This document shows positions 59,875 through 64,000 of a stretch of DNA of 64,000 nucleotides, in pieces; positions within the stretch are counted from its first letter, which is position 1; every line of letters starts with the position of its first letter. A program made the position numbers and the translations under genes. Origin of the DNA: Agrobacterium tumefaciens_K (GTDB lineage: Bacteria > Pseudomonadota > Alphaproteobacteria > Rhizobiales > Rhizobiaceae). The stretch covers positions 1,798,001 to 1,862,000 of the forward strand of contig NZ_JAOEGC010000002.1 in the NCBI RefSeq assembly GCF_031801495.1. The letters run 5' to 3'. The notes under the pieces are model-generated. The model saw nothing but the letters and a program-made list of their open reading frames with translations, did no database searches and had not been told where the DNA came from.

Positions 59875-61287
59875 TCAGGAAAGCCGAAAAAGTTTACCGG
59901 GATTGAAGATATTGTCGGGATCAAGCGACATTTTGATGGCACGCATGACATCAAGCGCATTACCCGCCTCTTCGGCAAGAAAGCTCATCTTGCCCTGCCC
60001 CACGCCATGTTCACCTGTGCAGGTCCCGTCCATGGCGATGGCCCGGCGGTTCAGCCGCGCAACGAATGCTTCCGTCTTGGCAACGCTCTCGGCATCCTTG
60101 CCATCGAAAAGAACGAGGACGTGGAAGTTGCCGTCGCCCGCATGACCGACGATCGGCGCCAGCATCCCGTTTTCAGCGATATCACGCTGCGTTTCCACTA
60201 CGCAGTCGGCAAGCCGTGAAATCGGCACGCAGACATCGGTCGAAAGGCCGTCGAGATGCGGTGCAAGCGCCCGCGATGCCCAATAAGCGTCGTGGCGGGC
60301 CTTCCACAGCTTGTTGCGCTCGGCCGCATCGCTCGTCCATTTGAAATCGGTGCCGCCGAATTCGGCAGCGATCTCGGCGAACTGCTGAGACTGCAATGCA
60401 GCCGTTTCTTCCGTACCGTGAAATTCCAGGAACAGGGTCGGCTTTTCCTGATAATTCAGCCCGGAGTAAGCGTTGCAAGCCCGCACCTGCACCTCATCCA
60501 GAAGTTCGATCCGGGCGACCGGAATACCCATCTGGATCGTCATGATGACCGCGTCGCAGGCCGCCTTGATCGTATCGAATGTGCAGACACCACCCGCGAT
60601 CTTTTCCGGAATGCCCTGCAGACGAAGCGTGATCGAGGTCAGAACGCCAAGCGTTCCTTCGGCGCCAACGAAAAGCCGTGTCAGGTCATAACCGGCGGAA
60701 GATTTACGGGCACGTCGCGCCGTGCGGATTTCCTCACCATTTGCCACGACAGCGGTAACGGCCAAGACATTGTCCTTCATGGTGCCGTAACGCACCGCGT
60801 TGGTGCCGGAAGCACGGGTCGAGGCCATGCCGCCGATGGAGGCATTCGCACCCGGATCGATCGGAAAGAACAGGCCCGTATCGCGTAGATAGGTATTCAG
60901 GTCTTCACGCGTCACACCCGGCTCGACGGTCACATCGAGGTCTTCGGCATTCACCGCAAGAATACGGTTCATCCTGCTGAAATCGATGGAAATACCGCCG
61001 TTCGGAGCATTGACCTGACCCTCCAGCGAAGATCCGGTTCCAAAGGGGATGACAGGCACCTTGTATTCGGCGCAAACTTTGACGACGGCTTTCACGTCGT
61101 CGGCATTCTCGGCAAAAACCACACCATCTGGTGCCTGCAGTGTCAGATAGGTCGTGGTATGGCCATGCTGCTCACGGAATGACTGCCCGGTCTGGATCTT
61201 GTCGCCAAGCTGCTGCTTGAGGATGCCAAGCACGGCGGCGATACCGTCTTCATTCCGTTTCCCCGCCACCACATCCTTCAAAGCCAT
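59875..61287 (-). CDS. FAD-linked oxidase, D-lactate/glycolate dehydrogenase (GlcD/Dld) type, 470 aa
   Basis: FAD-binding PCMH domain with PVIPFGTGSSLEGQVNAPNGGISID, then VGAEGTLGVLTSI; C-terminal oxidase domain with GHAGDGNFHVL and the final GEHGVGQGKMSFL, the family's catalytic region. Oxidises 2-hydroxy acids such as D-lactate. Subclass (lactate or glycolate) is not decided. Stands alone; convergent with none. Confidence 0.9.
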   Translation of the reverse strand: MALKDVVAGKRNEDGIAAVLGILKQQLGDKIQTGQSFREQHGHTTTYLTLQAPDGVVFAENADDVKAVVKVCAEYKVPVIPFGTGSSLEGQVNAPNGGISIDFSRMNRILAVNAEDLDVTVEPGVTREDLNTYLRDTGLFFPIDPGANASIGGMASTRASGTNAVRYGTMKDNVLAVTAVVANGEEIRTARRARKSSAGYDLTRLFVGAEGTLGVLTSITLRLQGIPEKIAGGVCTFDTIKAACDAVIMTIQMGIPVARIELLDEVQVRACNAYSGLNYQEKPTLFLEFHGTEETAALQSQQFAEIAAEFGGTDFKWTSDAAERNKLWKARHDAYWASRALAPHLDGLSTDVCVPISRLADCVVETQRDIAENGMLAPIVGHAGDGNFHVLVLFDGKDAESVAKTEAFVARLNRRAIAMDGTCTGEHGVGQGKMSFLAEEAGNALDVMRAIKMSLDPDNIFNPGKLFRLS

Positions 61288-61389
61288 CGCTGAATCTCCG
61301 CCATAACATCTGCGCGTAACGGACTCAGTCCGTTAACGAATTTCGACAGGTGGTATGGGATACGCTCACGGCTTTGTCCAGCATCGCAA

Positions 61390-61417
61390 CGATTGCCGGA
61401 AAGGAATTTCCGGCAAT
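61390..61417. terminator. Hairpin after the RND pump gene
   Basis: Perfect 12-base arms GATTGCCGGAAA/TTTCCGGCAATC with a 4-base loop. The T run is weak on the minus strand, better on the plus strand. Confidence 0.6.
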
Positions 61418-61423
61418 CGTTTT

Positions 61424-64000
61424 CTATTCGGCGGCGAGCAGAGGCTTGTCTTCCTCCAGCGCCTTTCGGCGTGCAGCCATTTCCAGTTCGCGGTGCAGGC
61501 GCACTTCTTCGTCGGCCTGGGGCTTGGCGAAGCGTGCGATCAGCAGATAGGAAACCGGCGTGATGTAAAGCGTCACAAGCGTTGCGAAACCGAGACCGCC
61601 GACGATGACCCAGCCGAGGGCGATGCGCGCTTCCGCGCCCGCTCCCTGCGCCAGCACCAGCGGTACACCGCCGAGGATGGTGGCGATCATCGTCATCATC
61701 ACCGGACGCAGACGGATGCTGCAAGCTTGCTCGATTGCCTCGCGGACACTCGCCCCCTGATCGCGCAGGTGATTGGCGAATTCCACGATCAGAATCCCGT
61801 TCTTGGCCATGACCCCGACCAGAAGCACAAGCCCGATCTGGCTATAAACGTTGAGGCTAGAGCCGGTGACCAGCAGTGCGATCACGGCACAGGCAAGACC
61901 AAGCGGCACCGTCGACATTATGATGATCGAACTCAGTACACTTTCGAACTGCGCCGCCAGAACGAGGAAGATGATGGCGATCGCAAACCCGAAGGTCAGC
62001 AGCATGCCGCTGGAATTCTCCTCCAGCGTCGCCGCCTCGCCGAGTGGCAGCAGGCGTGCGCCGGTCGGCATGATCGACTGCGACAACTCGTTGACCTTGG
62101 CAACGGCCTCGCCGAGCGACACTCCGTCCCTGAGGTTGGCCGTGAAGCCGACGGACGCGAGCTGCTGTTCGCGATTGAGCTGTGGTGCAACCGCATTTTC
62201 CTTGAGCGTTGCGATCACCGACATCGGAACGATCTTGCCGTCACCCGTCTTCAGGAAGACGTTTTCGAGATCGGTAGGATCGTTGATCGGCCGGGTGGAG
62301 GACAGAAGACGCACGGGGATAGCATCGCCATCAACGAACACATCGACAATCGAGCGACCTTCCAGCAGCGACTGCATGGAACGCGACAGGCCGGTGATAT
62401 CAATACCGAGATCGGAAGCGCGCTCGCGGTCGATGGAGACGGAAAGCTGCGCCTGATTGGGCTCGGTGTCGAAACGGGGTGTATCGAACAACCCGCTTTC
62501 CTCCATGGAAAGAAGCAGCTTCTGAGTCGCTTCGGTCAGTGCCGGATAGTTGCTGCCCACCATGGCCATCTGCAGGCCATTGCCGGCACCGCGAATGCGA
62601 AGGCTGTTCGGCTGCATGACGTTGCCACGCAACGCAGGTACCCGGTTGGCCGCCGATGTGACATCCGCAGCAATCTGGTTCTGCGTCCGCTCTCGATCAG
62701 CCCACGGCGCAAGTGTGAGAACCATGAAGCCGCTATTGGACGAGCCATTCATGCCGGTGATGGAATAGATGTTGCGGATTTCTCCACTGTCGCGAAGCGG
62801 CTGAAGGCTTTCCTCGATGCGCTGCAACTGATCACGCGTGTATTCCAGGCTGACGCCCTGCGGCGCAGTCACGCGCATCATGATCGACGAGCGGTCTTCG
62901 CGGGGCGTCAGTTCGTTCTGGATCATGCCGAATGCAATCCAGGACAAACCGGAAAAACCAAGTGCAACGACAATAACCACAAGCGGATTGTTGAGGCATG
63001 ACGAAAGCGTTGCCTTGTAGGTCGAGGAGAACACATTGCCGAACCAGGCAAGCGGGCCGGTCGGCTCCTTCATCCCATGCTTCAACATGCGCGAGGCGAG
63101 CATAGGGCACAATGTCAGCGCCACGATGGACGAAAGGCCGACGGCAAAGGCAAGCACGAAGCCGAATTCGCGGAACAGACCGCCAAGCTGCCCGGGCAGG
63201 AACGACAGCGGAATAAAGACGGCCGCCAGCGTCGCCGTCGTTGCAATAACGGCGAAGAACACTTCCTGCGTACCGAGTACAGCCGCAGCACGCGGTCCCA
63301 TGCCTTCCGCACGGCGACGCACGATGTTCTCCAGAACCACGATGGCGTCGTCCACGACAAGACCCGTCGCCAGCACGATGGCAAGCAAGGTCAGGATATT
63401 GATCGAGAACCCGACCATATAGATCGCGACGAGCGTTCCGATCAGCGCAACCGGCATGGTGATCGCGGGAATGAGCGTCGCACGCCAGTCGCGCAGGAAG
63501 AGATAAAGGACCACAACGACGATGAGGGCGGAAAGACCGAGTGCCAGCTCGACCTCGTGCAAAGCCCCTTCGATGAAAACGGCGTCGTCGCTGGTCACGA
63601 CCACACGAGTACCCTCGGGAAGGTTCGGGGCCATGGCGTCGACCGCGGCCTTTACACCGGTCGAAATATTCAGGGTGTTGGACTGCGCCTGGCGAATGAC
63701 ACCAAGACCGACGCCCTGCACGCTGTTGGAACGCAGCGATGTGGATTCGTCGTCGGCGCCGAGCATGACGGTCGCCACGTCACGAAGACGGATATTGTCC
63801 TTGATAAGGAGATTGGAGAAATCCTCTGGCTTCGTCAGGCTTGCCGTGGCGCGTACGACGATATCCTGCGTCGTGCTTTTCAGCGATCCGGCCGGAACGT
63901 CCAGAGCCGCGCTCGCAAGCGCATTGGAAACATCCGTCACCGTCAGACCGCGACCGGCAAGTGCGGCCTGGTTGAGATCGACGCGGAAGACTTTTTCCTG
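61424..64000 (-). CDS. RND-family multidrug efflux transporter, partial (N-terminus beyond window)
   Basis: The frame runs to the window end without a start that fits the family; 858 residues are visible. HAE1-type features: VDDAIVVLENIVRR (the proton-relay Asp pair in TM4), several TM helices, the large periplasmic loops, and the second half with GLVLLVGVMAKNGILIVEFANHLR. It needs a periplasmic adaptor and an outer-membrane channel, not in the window. Confidence 0.93.
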   Translation of the reverse strand, partial: QEKVFRVDLNQAALAGRGLTVTDVSNALASAALDVPAGSLKSTTQDIVVRATASLTKPEDFSNLLIKDNIRLRDVATVMLGADDESTSLRSNSVQGVGLGVIRQAQSNTLNISTGVKAAVDAMAPNLPEGTRVVVTSDDAVFIEGALHEVELALGLSALIVVVVLYLFLRDWRATLIPAITMPVALIGTLVAIYMVGFSINILTLLAIVLATGLVVDDAIVVLENIVRRRAEGMGPRAAAVLGTQEVFFAVIATTATLAAVFIPLSFLPGQLGGLFREFGFVLAFAVGLSSIVALTLCPMLASRMLKHGMKEPTGPLAWFGNVFSSTYKATLSSCLNNPLVVIVVALGFSGLSWIAFGMIQNELTPREDRSSIMMRVTAPQGVSLEYTRDQLQRIEESLQPLRDSGEIRNIYSITGMNGSSNSGFMVLTLAPWADRERTQNQIAADVTSAANRVPALRGNVMQPNSLRIRGAGNGLQMAMVGSNYPALTEATQKLLLSMEESGLFDTPRFDTEPNQAQLSVSIDRERASDLGIDITGLSRSMQSLLEGRSIVDVFVDGDAIPVRLLSSTRPINDPTDLENVFLKTGDGKIVPMSVIATLKENAVAPQLNREQQLASVGFTANLRDGVSLGEAVAKVNELSQSIMPTGARLLPLGEAATLEENSSGMLLTFGFAIAIIFLVLAAQFESVLSSIIIMSTVPLGLACAVIALLVTGSSLNVYSQIGLVLLVGVMAKNGILIVEFANHLRDQGASVREAIEQACSIRLRPVMMTMIATILGGVPLVLAQGAGAEARIALGWVIVGGLGFATLVTLYITPVSYLLIARFAKPQADEEVRLHRELEMAARRKALEEDKPLLAAE

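Overview
The window looks like an alphaproteobacterial chromosome of the Rhizobiaceae, most like Agrobacterium/Rhizobium. The evidence is a permuted two-piece ssrA followed by a ClpXP adaptor of the SspB-alpha type, the thyA-folA-hflK-hflC-degP run, divergent miaA/serB, and an ilvIH operon with a leader peptide. The assignment is made from gene content only; no database search was run.

Two compartments meet near 17.6 kb. Positions 1 to about 17.6 kb are accessory DNA, probably one end of an integrative or conjugative element lying against the 3' end of a tRNA-Thr gene (17667-17742, minus strand). It starts with the end of a type IVB (IncI/Dot-like) transfer operon containing a DotA/TraY-type membrane protein. 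It continues with a short array of CRISPR-like repeats, a 5-methylcytosine DNA methyltransferase, a packed operon of very small genes (about 6.4 down to 4.2 kb), a SIR2-HerA anti-phage operon whose last gene is a KTSC-domain protein, two secreted proteins of unknown function, a LuxR-type regulator, a serine resolvase, an unknown HTH protein, an OLD-family ATPase/TOPRIM nuclease and a broken vsr gene. Parts of it (15.0-17.2 kb) are visibly richer in A+T than the core.

From 17.9 kb to the end the content is core chromosome. In order: a diguanylate cyclase; a secreted-type phosphodiesterase/nuclease family protein; an iron-type ABC importer (three genes); an aminotransferase; fucU; ilvC; TetR and AraC regulators; an alcohol dehydrogenase; type II NADH dehydrogenase; pdxJ; a MerR-LuxR fusion regulator; a RecD-like helicase; an ECF sigma/anti-sigma module with a small secreted protein; an ArsR/SRPBCC pair; ilvH and ilvI; a housekeeping HerA-like ATPase; miaA/serB; an SDR; degP-hflC-hflK-folA-thyA; ssrA and sspB; small conserved genes; a 1235-residue AsmA-like protein; a GlcD-type flavoprotein; and an RND pump cut by the window end.

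The best candidates for follow-up are the SIR2-HerA-KTSC operon and its surrounding defence genes, the triple repeat next to the methyltransferase, the MerR-LuxR fusion, the ilvIH leader/attenuator, and a duplicated fragment of the ilvC 3' end.
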